In this document: one piece after another, positions 1 through 9,361 of the stretch
How the letters are laid out: each line of letters opens with the position of its first letter
How positions within the stretch are numbered: the stretch's first letter is position 1
Assembly (NCBI GenBank): GCA_026545765.1
Contig: CM048840.1
Span: forward strand, 48,100,580 to 48,164,579
Source of the DNA: Plantago major
Taxonomy: Eukaryota > Streptophyta > Magnoliopsida > Lamiales > Plantaginaceae
Reading direction: 5' to 3'
Length of the DNA: 64,000 nucleotides
Translations under genes and position numbers: made by a program
Notes under the pieces: generated by a model
The model's database searches: none
Told to the model about the DNA's origin: nothing
What the model saw: only the letters and a program-made list of their open reading frames with translations

Positions 1-246
1 GGCGAAACCTCCCGGAATTCCCAAGTCCAAGCTCGTAAAATATCGCCGTGGCGGACTGAATCCCTCGCCACGGCGAGCCATGCTAAGCAGCTTGTTCTCA
101 TTTAGCTCAAAGGACATCGATTCCTGCAAAATGTAAAAAAAACACCGAAGTGTAAAAATGAACTAAAAAGACTATAAAACTAAAGACAAAGACTCACAAA
201 GACCGCTAAAAAGGACCAAATGAGACGTTAGAATATTGTCTCATCA
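1..246 (-). repeat. 3' LTR (part) of the minus-strand Athila-like element
   Basis: This is the inner portion of the 3' LTR in element orientation; the rest lies left of the window. It ends at TCATCA (241-246), the reverse complement of the TGATGA LTR head, directly followed by the polypurine module. It contains the GC-rich palindromic motif CGCCRYGGCG (around 46-80), also seen in the other LTR. Confidence 0.72.
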
Positions 247-285
247 AAATCCCCAAACCAAACCTTTGCTCGTCCTCGAACAAAC
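247..285 (-). other. Polypurine tract module, minus-strand Athila-like element
   Basis: On the minus strand this reads CGAGGACGAGCAAAGG then TTTGGTTTGGGGATTT, immediately before the LTR head. The same CGAGGACGAGC...GGTTTGGGGA module ends the interior of the plus-strand Athila-like element (9327-9361), so it is the plus-strand priming site. Confidence 0.7.
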
Positions 286-1792
286 ACACAACCTAAACAC
301 ACTAGACTCTAAACCATGTAAACAAACAAAGAGTCAAATTCCCAAGCGACCGAATCTACCATTGAAAACATTAAATTCACAAGATGCAAAAATTTTGTTC
401 TCAACCTAACCTTGGCAGAACTAGTAGCGGTGTCGACACGATCGTTTCTCAAATAAATAACAATTAAGCCTAGCCCGCTAGTCCCTCGCAGGTGTATAAA
501 GTGTATCACTCACTCTCATGGAAGTATCCATACAGGGTATAGCTCAAAAAGTAAACTGGGAAGATGACTTTCGTTACAAGGATGCCTTAAATATCTTATG
601 CTATTGTACTCGTCTCATTGAGTCAAAAGGGACTTTGGCACAAGACTGTATTCCTCCAGAAGAATCGAAAAACTGAAACTACTCCCCTCATCCATTTCAA
701 AACAACATTAGGTCTCATAATACGTCACTGAATTCAGTGCATGGCCACCTAGGCTCTTTTAATCTCAATTTTTAGCAGGTGTCTATTTTACCGAAAGTCC
801 ACACTTTTGTGCGTGTCAGTTTGGTGTATGTGCCATCAACCCTCACGGACACATGGCTTTTTAAGTCCACACCGGTATATAGGTAGTATTTGAAACACGC
901 CTAACACGACTAACGGTGATCAATGAAGACCATAGATCCACCCCGAGATTCAAATATCAAAAGCTTAGGGAGCAGTAAACAGTTTTTTGCAGCACAAATA
1001 TAATAGCTCATAACATTCATAGTGAACAATCCTCTCCCCAAACCAGTTCGACAGAATGGGGGGAAATAAAATCCGCAAAGTAAAGCATGCCGTTCGTCGT
1101 CCCCAATGAAATTAAGTACACATAAGTATGAAAAGGCGCAAGTAATACGTAAAAACTTGCACAACCCAGGAAATCACACAATAACAGGTGCCGGTACAAT
1201 ATTTTTTCTTCGGCCATGCTCCTCACAGGTTTTGGACTATAGGGCTAACCAGACTTGCTATTTACAAGAGAAACGACCTTGCAGGATTAAAAGCCTACTA
1301 CACTACTTCTAGCTAGACATAAAAAAAAAACGTAAGCAGCAAGATAATTTACCATTCACAATAGACGTTTGACTTGGTAATTGACTCAGAGTCACCACAA
1401 GAGAAAATAAAAATACTAACACCTAAACTGGACTCAACTGGGAAGGAAATATATAACTAACACAGAAATGTGGCTAACATACCACCACAGTCACATAACA
1501 CAAGCAAGTGGCTAACATACCACTTGAACGGAATACATAAAAATAAAAAATGAGAAACAGAGTACGAAATAGAGTACAAAAATCGGAAATAAAGTACAAA
1601 ATGAGACAACTTATGCTAAACATACAGTCGACCACCTCCCCAAATCTATACAAGTGCTAGTCCCTAGCAATGAATAGTGTAAGAAACGACTGTATAGAAT
1701 GACCAACCATAGTGTTGTCTCAGCAGGGATGATCACACGGATCCAGAAGGGCCACCACCGAAGTGTTGCTCCTAGAAATCCTGTTGTGCCTT
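286..1792 (-). other. 3' non-coding interior of the Athila-like element
   Basis: This is 1.5 kb between the accessory ORF and the polypurine tract. It holds only short open frames without recognisable domains. I see no RNA gene or known repeat, though GTGGCTAACATACCAC occurs twice (about 1469-1485 and 1508-1523). Confidence 0.5.
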
Positions 1793-2203
1793 CTAGAGTG
1801 CCTCCTGCCTCTCGAGGCGCTCAGTCTCTCGCTGCTCCCTAGCCTCAACTCTCCTATCTCGCTCCTCTTGTCGCTGGTAGTTCTCCTCGATACGGGAGTA
1901 CCGATCCTCAATCCGGGCATATTGTGGTCCTGCCCACTCCTGAAACTGTGCCGTCATCTGCTCGAAGTAACTCTGGAAGTCAGAAGAACCAAGTGGAGTG
2001 GGCTGCTCTGCAGTGTCATCGGTGCCCCTAACAGGAGTGGGATGGCGGCTGAGGATGACTCTGGCGCTAGCGGATTTCAGAGCCCCTTTGGGTTTCTCGG
2101 AGCCCTGAATACCGGGAATATTGAGGGACCGATAAATATTGGTAATAAGGCATGGAAAATTGAGGAGACTGCCTTTAGATTTCCGGGACTGAGCCTCCAC
2201 CAT
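1793..2203 (-). CDS. Accessory ORF, charged coiled-coil block
   Basis: A coding block of about 136 residues whose C-terminal half is a strongly charged heptad-like stretch rich in Arg, Glu and Gln (YSRIEENYQRQEERDRR), as expected of a coiled coil. It directly follows the Transposase_32-like block in transcription order and probably belongs to the same accessory protein, as is usual in plant 'putative transposon protein' ORFs. The function is unknown and no catalytic motif is visible. Part of a fossil element. Confidence 0.5.
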   Translation of the reverse strand: MVEAQSRKSKGSLLNFPCLITNIYRSLNIPGIQGSEKPKGALKSASARVILSRHPTPVRGTDDTAEQPTPLGSSDFQSYFEQMTAQFQEWAGPQYARIEDRYSRIEENYQRQEERDRRVEAREQRETERLERQEAL

Positions 2204-2227
2204 AATGATATCTGGGGCATCAACAAA

Positions 2228-2929
2228 CTACCCGTTCATGATCGCTCGAATAAGGCGGGCTGTGGGAGTGGTCAGGGTGGTAAAATGTGAGTTGGAGGTC
2301 ACATTATACTGTATCAGATGTTGCCTGAGGCAAACCTCTGGCTTGAGGAAGTGGGTGGCTATGGTGGTTTTGGTCCTGTGGTCCTCCGGATCGGTACCAG
2401 GTAGAAGTACAAACTCGGCTAAGTCCCTCTTAAACTGCCGGTTGTGAAAATTGTCGCCAGCCGTCAGACTGTCATCTTCACTCGAACACCACCTTTGTAG
2501 GAATTCCCGAATACTCCTAGGTAAGAACTTGATCCTGACACTGCAAATCGTCATCACCCCTTCATCCAAGTCGTGGAGGCTGATGTAGAATTCCCGAACC
2601 ACCGACTGGTCATAGGCAACCGCTGTCAAGAGCTTGCTCCAGCCTAAATATCTGATCCTTGCCCAGACTCGGGCGTAGATAGCATCCTCCAGCTCATCAA
2701 GAGCCAATTCCCGCTCAGGCCATGCTTTCCTAGGCTCCACAAAATTTGCTTCCATAACAGCCCTCCCTTTCGCGGACAGGTTGAAGAACTCATCTACGGG
2801 ACCGCTCTGTCCGGCCGCGCTACTGGACTCGCCTCTATGGCATTTGCTGCCTGGGGCTCTGCGAGACATTATGCCTGCGAGAAAGGTGTTAGTGTAGAAC
2901 AATGGGGGTAGAGAACTACCTCCCCACAC
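2228..2929 (-). CDS. Accessory ORF, putative plant transposon protein (Transposase_32-like)
   Basis: About 230 residues. After a basic/serine-rich start comes a region with VVREFYISLHD, a short beta-type segment VRIKFLPRSIREFL, and a later MCLRQHL-like helix region. This order (REFY..., V.GK.I.F....I..FL) is typical of the 'putative plant transposon protein' family found in non-autonomous Athila-type elements and in many plant repeat annotations. The assignment is from remembered family pattern, not a search. Biochemical role unknown. The block lies between the 5' leader and the coiled-coil block. Broken fossil. Confidence 0.55.
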   Translation of the reverse strand: MWGGSSLPPLFYTNTFLAGIMSRRAPGSKCHRGESSSAAGQSGPVDEFFNLSAKGRAVMEANFVEPRKAWPERELALDELEDAIYARVWARIRYLGWSKLLTAVAYDQSVVREFYISLHDLDEGVMTICSVRIKFLPRSIREFLQRWCSSEDDSLTAGDNFHNRQFKRDLAEFVLLPGTDPEDHRTKTTIATHFLKPEVCLRQHLIQYNVTSNSHFTTLTTPTARLIRAIMNG

Positions 2930-4540
2930 CGATTAATGATCAAAAGGCAAAAGACAGGGGAGAATGCGAAATTCCCCAAACCAACTCAAGATTCTATATC
3001 ATGGCCAGTGCTCGATTCACGTCAGTTCACAAGCATAAGAGTAGTGATAAGCAGAGCAAAAGTGGGACAAGATGGTATAAATTAGCAAAAATGGGGAAGT
3101 AGTGTAAAAAATTGAAAAACGCAAGGAAGTGCCAAAATCAACGAGGAAGGAATCCATGCATCAATCAAAATCGATCTACTACACCCAAGCAAATACAACT
3201 AACGACGATCAACCATATAATGCAAGTAAACTCGAAAAACATAGGAAGAAGGAAGTTCAAGCCAATTTACCTTTTGAATCCGAAGAATTGGGTGGAAAAC
3301 ACACAAAAGTGATGCAAGAAACGGGGAGAGGAGGAAAAACCCGTTGATTAGCAACAAGAATGGGGGAATTTGGTGGGGAAATGAGTGAGAAGGGAAATTA
3401 GAGTGAAGAGAATAAAAAAGAAACGGGAAGGGGAAAAAGAGGAGGATGGGGCGGTGAAGAGAAGAAGAAGAAGAAGAAGAAGAAGAAGAAGAAGAAGATA
3501 AAAAGATTTGAAAAAACCTAGCTCGCCGCGGCGGGAAGAAGTACGCCCCGCGGCGAGTTTTTAAGAAACTACATTTTTTTTTTTTAGTTTCTCTAAAGCT
3601 AAGATTACGATTAACAATGAGAGAAAGATGAATACGGTAGCAAGATCCAATTATGCTAATTCGAACAAGGGATAACACTCATACATGTCAGACAGTTGTT
3701 GTACAGTAAATCAATCAATTCGATTCAACCAATTGTTCTTAGAATATATTATACGGGAGAAAACGTGAGTTGTCAATTCACAATCCTTAAACATGAACAC
3801 TTTAGAGAATTTAATACGGACTTATCGAATTGAAGGTTTTTAAGAAGATTTCATACGAGACTAACCTATATGAGTGATTTGATAAACCCTAGAACGAATA
3901 TGCATAATCTTCACATCCTACCGTATTCAAAGGTGTTTAGCTACTCATACTTGAGAATTGCATACAGAGATTCATGGGAATTATCATATGAAACATAGAT
4001 AAGAAACTCGCATGCAATAACATACAATTCAATCGATAGAGATAAAGAACGAATTATAAAGAAGAAAGCAATAGAGAAATCTATACCAATAATCCTGATG
4101 ATTAAAATCAATGAATAACCAAGCTCCAAAGATGTCTCAATGTTAATGTCTGAATCTAGGAGCTCTCTTCCAAAACTAGGTTAAAAGAAGTATATGAAAA
4201 GAAAGACAAATTCTAAACTAATAAGGAAAACAAATTCTGAGATCATGCGTCTACAAGGGCCAACTGCTTCAGCGTGGCGAAACTTTGTCAATTATATATC
4301 CATTCAAAATTCTACGCCACAAGGAAACATCCCATAATTCCCAAGTCCAAGCTCGTAAAATATCGCCGCGGAGACTGAATCCCTCGCCGCAGCGAGCCAT
4401 GCTAAGCTGCTTGTTCTCATTTAGCTCAAAGGAAATCGATTCCTGCAAAATGTAAACAAAACACCAAAGCGTAAAAACGAACTAAAAAGACTATAAAACT
4501 AAAGACAAAGACTCACAAAGACCGCTAAAAAGGACCAAAT
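2930..4540 (-). repeat. Leader and 5' LTR of the minus-strand Athila-like element
   Basis: The right part (about 4323-4540) matches the 3' LTR at 1-246. The stretch around 3900-3960 carries the sequence AGTAGCTAAACACC (minus strand), also found in the LTRs of the plus-strand Athila-like element, so the LTR extends at least from about 3.7 to 4.54 kb. I could not find a primer-binding site, so the inner LTR edge is unknown. It contains a GAA microsatellite (3461-3498) and the GC-rich palindrome CGCCGCGGCG (3523-3555). Confidence 0.55.
3461..3498 (+). repeat. (GAA)n microsatellite, about 12 units
   Basis: Uninterrupted GAA triplets in the leader/LTR region of the left Athila-like element. Its reading on the other strand creates only artefactual Ser runs. 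Confidence 0.9.
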
Positions 4541-4751
4541 GAGTACAACCACGGTGGTCTGTATCTGCCTGCTTTCGTTCTGGAGGTCCTGATGTCCCAT
4601 GTGTTTGTGCCCTTCGAGGAGTATGCGGAGCATAATCGGGAGTGGCTGAAGATCCCTGGTCCGGTGCTGCGTTATGAGCTAAGCTTGGACTTGTTTAAAG
4701 AGTGCCTGGAATTCATCCGGAAGAAAAAAGAAGAACATGCCCAGAGGTAGT
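4541..4751 (+). CDS. Tat-A antisense extra ORF, fragment left of the insertion
   Basis: About 70 codons reading YNHGGLYLPAF then VLMSHVFVPFEEY. They closely match the end of the antisense ORF of Tat-B (YNHGGPYLPSF then VLMSSVFVPLEDH, minus strand near 61.3 kb). This fixes the fragment as the 3' part of the antisense extra ORF of the minus-strand Tat-A element. Its upstream part is separated by the left Athila-like element and it is split on the right by the plus-strand Athila-like element at the GTAGT duplication. The domain family (Transposase_28-type extra ORFs) is known in the Tat lineage; its biochemical function is not. Confidence 0.7.
4747..4751. repeat. Target-site duplication GTAGT, left copy
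   Basis: Five bases directly before the LTR of the 4752-10867 element, identical to 10868-10872. Together with TG...CA LTR ends this marks a clean retroviral-type integration. Confidence 0.93.
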
Positions 4752-6275
4752 TGATGAGTCGGTTTTATATCGTCTCATCTTGTCTTTTTTGCCGTCATTT
4801 TGTTATCCTTAAGTATAGTTTTAGTTGTTTTTTCTAGAGTCTTTTTACTTGTTTTGTTCTCTTTCACTTTTGTAGGTATTTGGCTAAACTGTGCTAATTG
4901 AAGGCAAAAAGGATGTGATTTACATACATCTGAAAGATACGGAGTGTCGATGCTTCGTATGGTTGTTAGAAGTGAAGCGGGGAAGCCTAAACGCCGAGAT
5001 TTGATGTTACAGGGAGCAAAATCGAGCAAGAATGACAAAAAGGCCAAAATCGTCATTTTCCGGAAGAGTTAGCGAACGCCATCTTCAAGATTGGCGTCCG
5101 CCAAAACAAAACAGGAAGTTTTGGCGGACGCCAAAGTTGAACTTGGTGGATGCCATGTATGGGTTTTGGCGTCCGCCAAGTTTAATCTTGGTGTCCGCCA
5201 ACTTCCTTCCATGGCGGACGCCTTGAGAGAAAGTCATGGACGCCTTGACTTTCTGTTCGGATCTGTTTAGCGTGATTTTTCCCGATTCTTTCCTAATTAG
5301 TTTTTCTTCCTTTCTTTTTAGTTTAAAAAAACAACATTATTACTTTCATAATTCATTCTATTATCAAGTATTGAACTTTGCTCTCAAGCTAGACCTAGTT
5401 TCCAATGATTTTCACCTTGTAATCCGACGATTATCATTGATTGGGAGCGTAATCTACATACTTTCTTGCATCAATCGCTTCAGATTCTTCGGGTTCTACC
5501 TAGGGTTTGTGACAACGAAGGGTAAAACTAGATCAATCGATCGATTCCTCGTATTTAGTATTAGACTATGTGTGTTAATGGTTTAATTGCTTATTTGATT
5601 ATGTCTTCGCATAACATGAGTAGCTAAACACCCAGATTATGGGGTGGTGACGAATTCAAGCATGCTAGTTAGGGTTTATGCGTTTATATACAATCGGGTT
5701 ACGATTACTATGTGCTTTTTAGAATAAATTGTATATCCTGCTATTACGTTTGATGCGCAATCCGTCAATATAACTTTTAGATTAAGTATTTGATCCCTAG
5801 AAACCAAAACGTTTTTCGTCTTGCTTCAATCTAACAGTTAGTTGCAAACGGTAATAGTAGGATTAGCTTTATTGATCGTAGCTTAGTAAAATTGACACCT
5901 TCACTAATGCAATTCATTTTCTGAACCCAAGTAGTGACAACTAGAGGTAATCGTTTCCTGTGGATTGCATATTTCCTGCTAGCTAGCTTATCTTCAAGTC
6001 ACCACTCCATAATTCTCCTCATTCATATATCAATCATATCTAGTTTTGTCTGCCTAGTTGTTTACTTTCACGTAGTTAATCAATCTGCTGCCGAAGCATA
6101 CAAACTTTTATTGCTTTCCATATTGTTTCTATTTATTCGTAAACTCAAACTCAGCCTAGTTAAGTCCTTCGAGACCGACCTCGGGGTTAACTTCACTGCA
6201 CTTCAAGTTTTCGTAGTGTTGAGAATTAACTCTTGGCTCTTAAACAAATATTAAAACTTTGATTTTGACACATCA
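4752..6275 (+). repeat. 5' LTR of the Athila-like gag-protease element
   Basis: 1.52 kb, begins TGATGAGTCGG and ends TTTTGACACATCA. It contains an array of the palindromic motif GGCGTCCGCC at about 5091-5236. Pairs with 9362-10867. Confidence 0.92.
5085..5236. repeat. Alternating GGCGTCCGCC / GGCGGACGCC array in 5' LTR
   Basis: About six or seven exact or near copies of a 10-12 base GC-rich motif in both orientations within 150 bases (TTGGCGTCCGCCAA, TTTGGCGGACGCCAA and so on). The transcript could fold into alternative hairpins. The same array is in the 3' LTR at about 9698-9838. Confidence 0.88.
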
Positions 6276-6300
6276 AGTTTTTCGCACCGTTGCTGGGGAC
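6276..6300 (+). promoter_or_regulatory. Primer-binding site, Asp-tRNA type (diverged)
   Basis: TTCGCACCGTTGCTGGGGAC right after the LTR resembles the Athila primer-binding site TGGCGCCGTTGCCGGGGA, which pairs with the 3' end of tRNA-Asp. This supports the Athila lineage. Confidence 0.7.
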
Positions 6301-6501
6301 TTAATTCCTTTGCTATGTTTACGAATTTTAGTTACAGTATTTTTGTTTTTTCTTTTTCTAGTTTTTGTTTTTGTTTTCGTTATTCTTTTTTTTCCTTGTT
6401 ACCTCTGTGTTTCTCATCTTGAGTGCTTGTTTTAACTAACGGGTACTTACGTTTGCGTAGTTCTCGTGTTGTGTCTGTGTTGCAGCACAGGTTCGAAGAG
6501 A

Positions 6502-7156
6502 TGACCGAGTTGGAGCAGCCTTCTATGGCTACATTCATCGCACCGCCTGTAACCATCATAGTATTGTCACTCCTGCCAATGTGCATAACTTGGAGATTAA
6601 GGGGCATCTTATGGCCCTACTTCCAAAATTCTATGGGCAGAAGAATGAGGAAGTGATGGAATTTCTTATGGAGCTGGAGCACTTTATTGGGTGGCTGCCC
6701 AAAGGTGAGAATGTCACCGACAATGATCTGAAGATGAGGGTTTTTCCTATATGTTTAGCTGATAAGGCACGACAGTGCATGAATGGCTTGGATGAAGGAA
6801 GCTTAACCACCTGTGCTGAAGTCTACAATGCATTTATGCAGAAGGACTACCCTCTGTCTAAGACTTCTTCTATTAGGCAGTAAATCAGTACCTTTAGCCA
6901 GCTGTATGGTGAGTCTATGTATGAAGCATGGGACAGGTTCAAGAGCCTTCTAGCTCAATGTCCTCACCACAGGTACCCCCAGCCTGATCTGAATCAGTAT
7001 TTCTATGATGGGTTGAATGAGAACCACCAGTATATGATAGATGCATCATGCGGGGGTAATATGATGGAATTAACTGCCGCTGCTCTCAAGGATAAGTTTG
7101 CTAAGTTGGCACAAAACAACCAACACCGTAACCTCAGGAGAAATGTCAGGGGTTAA
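6502..7156 (+). CDS. gag-like region, Athila-like element
   Basis: Contains the retrotransposon gag signature: MALLPKFYGQKNEEVMEFL, then PICLADKARQCMNGL, then AWDRFKSLLAQCPHH and YFYDGLNENHQYMIDAS. This is the plant Athila/Tat 'Retrotrans_gag' order (capsid-like helical domain; the particle shell protein). It follows the primer-binding site and precedes a coiled-coil linker and protease. Broken fossil, with a handful of breaks over the element. Confidence 0.75.
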
Positions 7157-7258
7157 AGGGGAGAAGCAAACGCTGCTTTTGATGACGAGCAGAGACCCAG
7201 CGCAGGTTTGGTGCAACCAGGATGTTGATCAGGATGGGCAGACGAATTCCGGAGCTTC

Positions 7259-8293
7259 ATGAATGAGTCAAGGGAGTTTATGCGCGAAACTAAGGCGTAT
7301 CGTCAGTCTACCGATGCCAGTTTTGGGAAACTGGAAAAGGAAAGTGAAAAGATCCAAAGTGTTCTCCAGCAGCTACTAGAGAAGAACCAAGAGAGAGAAA
7401 AGGATAAATTCCCTGGTACTCCCGACAGGGCAATGGCTATTAAGGTCTTCACAAAAACACCGGTTGAGGTGACTGTTTCGGAAAATGAGACCCGTGTTGA
7501 GGTTTCAAAATAGATTTGCGCAGCTTGTGGGTGTGCATCGTTGATTCCAATTGCTAGTGAAGCAGCAGTAGAAGAGGTGATAACTCCCGGTAATTCTGTT
7601 GAGGAGTTGATCTCGGAACAAGAGGAGGATCCAGCCGTTTCCATTGGAGATTTGGGTTCTGCAAAAGAGGAAGATTCTGCTGCTATAGTGAGCATTCCGG
7701 AAATTGGAGCAGTTGAAGTTCCTACCAAGGAAAAAGAGTTAGCAGAAAATTTGAAGGAGCATCCTCTCAGTAAGAAGAGCTTTAACATCATAGTTGGGAT
7801 GGGAAATTCAAAAGTCATTGCGACTTTAGATACAGGAGCTACATGTAATACAATCCCATACAGTCTGTTTAAGGGATGTGGCTTTACAGGCTTGGAAGAG
7901 ATGAAAGCTCGACTCCTAATGGCGGATGGGTCACATAGAAGAACAGATGGATTGTCAAAGGGTTGCGCGGTCAAATTGAATGGTGAAACTGTTATCACCA
8001 ATTTTGTTATTCTGAAGGATGTCCAGGAAGATCAGGAGATAGGACCCGATACAATCCTCCCCGGCTGGCCATTTTTATTCACCTCTAGAATGGATATTAG
8101 CGTATTTAGACGCACAGCAACATACGAGGTGAATAGTAAGGTCGGCATGGTGAAGGCATTGGATTATTTTCCTCAGGATTTTATCTGCAAGGATTATTCT
8201 ACTGGGTATGTTGGACCCCTTTATATCTATTCGCAGGTGCAAGGGCAGAGGAATTCGAGCATGGAAAAGTCTAGTACCCACCATCGCAAATGA
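7259..8293 (+). CDS. gag C-terminal coil and aspartic protease region
   Basis: First about 80 residues of charged coiled-coil (MRETKAYRQSTDASFGKLEK, then QSVLQQLLEKNQERE). After an acidic linker comes a retropepsin-type domain with active-site motif VIATLDTGATCNTIP and downstream VILPGWPF-like end strand around 8060-8100. Retropepsin cleaves the gag polyprotein in the particle. In autonomous Athila elements reverse transcriptase would follow; here the sequence runs straight into non-coding 3' DNA. Broken fossil. Confidence 0.72.
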
Positions 8294-9361
8294 ACACCAC
8301 CAGTCTTCTACACATCTTGGAAACCTTCAATCAGGGAAGCCCTCTCCTATCAACTCTCTACTTTTCTCCTTTCACTCGTTTGCTCGAGGGCGAGCACGGG
8401 TTCAGGTTTGGGGAGGGGTGTTTTGAGTTTTGATCTGCTTTAGGCTTCTTGCTTGCATGTTTTCGGATGTGTTTCTTTTTGTATTTCTTATTCGAGTCTG
8501 TCTGTTGAGTTTAAGTCTGTCTCCCAAGTCGAGCGTCTATTGCATGTACTAAACCTGTTTAATGCTTTTGTTTTGGCTGATCCTTGACTATTAGCAGTTT
8601 GCATGTTCAATTTTGCTAAGTTCGATTCTGCTGTAAATAGAAAGTCTGTTCTAATTCTGTAGTCCAAAAAACTTGTGAGCATGACTAAGAGTCGAGGAAA
8701 AGTTAATTATTGATACCGGCATTATTGATCTTGTGTGAATTCTCGGGCAGTGCAAACTCTCTTGTTTGCGCCTCATCATTCTCATGTGTACTCTGTGTAA
8801 GTTAAGTATGACAAACGACATGTTTTACATTCTTATTTGATTATGCCAAACCCGTTCCAAGAACAGGTTTGGGGAGGAGGTTTATGAAAAATTGGAAGAG
8901 GAGAGAACGTTTGCCCTTTTATAAGTCTACTGTTGATTGTTATAGAGATATGAAAAAGTCCCTTCCGACTTAACTGATTGAGTACACTGCATGAGGTATA
9001 TGAGGCATCTTTGTGACGCAAGTCACCTTCCTTATCTCTTTATATTCTTGAGTGACTACCCCTACTGGACACTTTCAGGAGCGTGAGAGATTAGATGCAT
9101 AGGATCCACCTGTGAGGGACTACCGTGTCAGAATTAAGTTCTACTTACTTTGGAAACGAATTTTTTGAACTTATGCATGTGATTCTGTGAATGTCAGTGT
9201 GAAGTAAAGAACATCTGCATTATTCGGGCTTATTATATGCAATCGTAGACTCGGTAGCTTGGGAGTTAGACTTTATTTTTGTGTCTATGTGTTTTTCATT
9301 TTTCTAGGTTTTTTAGAGAGTCTGTTGCTTGAGGACAAGCAAGGGTTAGGTTTGGGGAGTT
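8294..9361 (+). other. 3' non-coding region with three polypurine-tract modules
   Basis: No gene seen. Three related purine-rich modules: CTCGAGGGCGAGCACGGG then CAGGTTTGGGGAGG (8378-8418), CAGGTTTGGGGAGG (8862-8882), and CTTGAGGACAAGCAAGGG then TAGGTTTGGGGAG at the LTR edge (9327-9361). Only the last adjoins the LTR and is the functional-type tract; the others look like older duplicates or reserve priming sites. Confidence 0.75.

Larger units (their letters stand above)
1..4540 (-). mobile_element. Athila-like non-autonomous Ty3/gypsy element, left end outside window
   Basis: A minus-strand LTR element. The LTR segment at 1-246 is repeated at about 4323-4540, with the same AAGTCCAAGCTCG stretch and the same series up to GGACCAAATGAG. 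Read on the minus strand the LTR begins TGATGAGAC, like the plus-strand neighbour at 4752, and a polypurine tract lies just inside it. The interior carries only an accessory ORF region (about 1.8-2.9 kb) and no reverse transcriptase or integrase, so the element is non-autonomous. It lies against the antisense ORF of Tat-A, which implies that it inserted there. The target duplication cannot be tested because the left end is missing. The Athila assignment rests on LTR head, polypurine module and accessory ORF type, so it is moderately secure. It is a broken fossil. Confidence 0.7.

Noticed and set aside
3199-3678. 159-codon minus-strand frame with a Ser run
   Set aside because: Ser run is the GAA microsatellite read on the other strand; located in leader/LTR DNA.
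5236-5586. 116-codon frame in the Athila-like 5' LTR
   Set aside because: Lies inside an LTR, is not open in the 3' LTR copy and is rich in AT-encoded residues.
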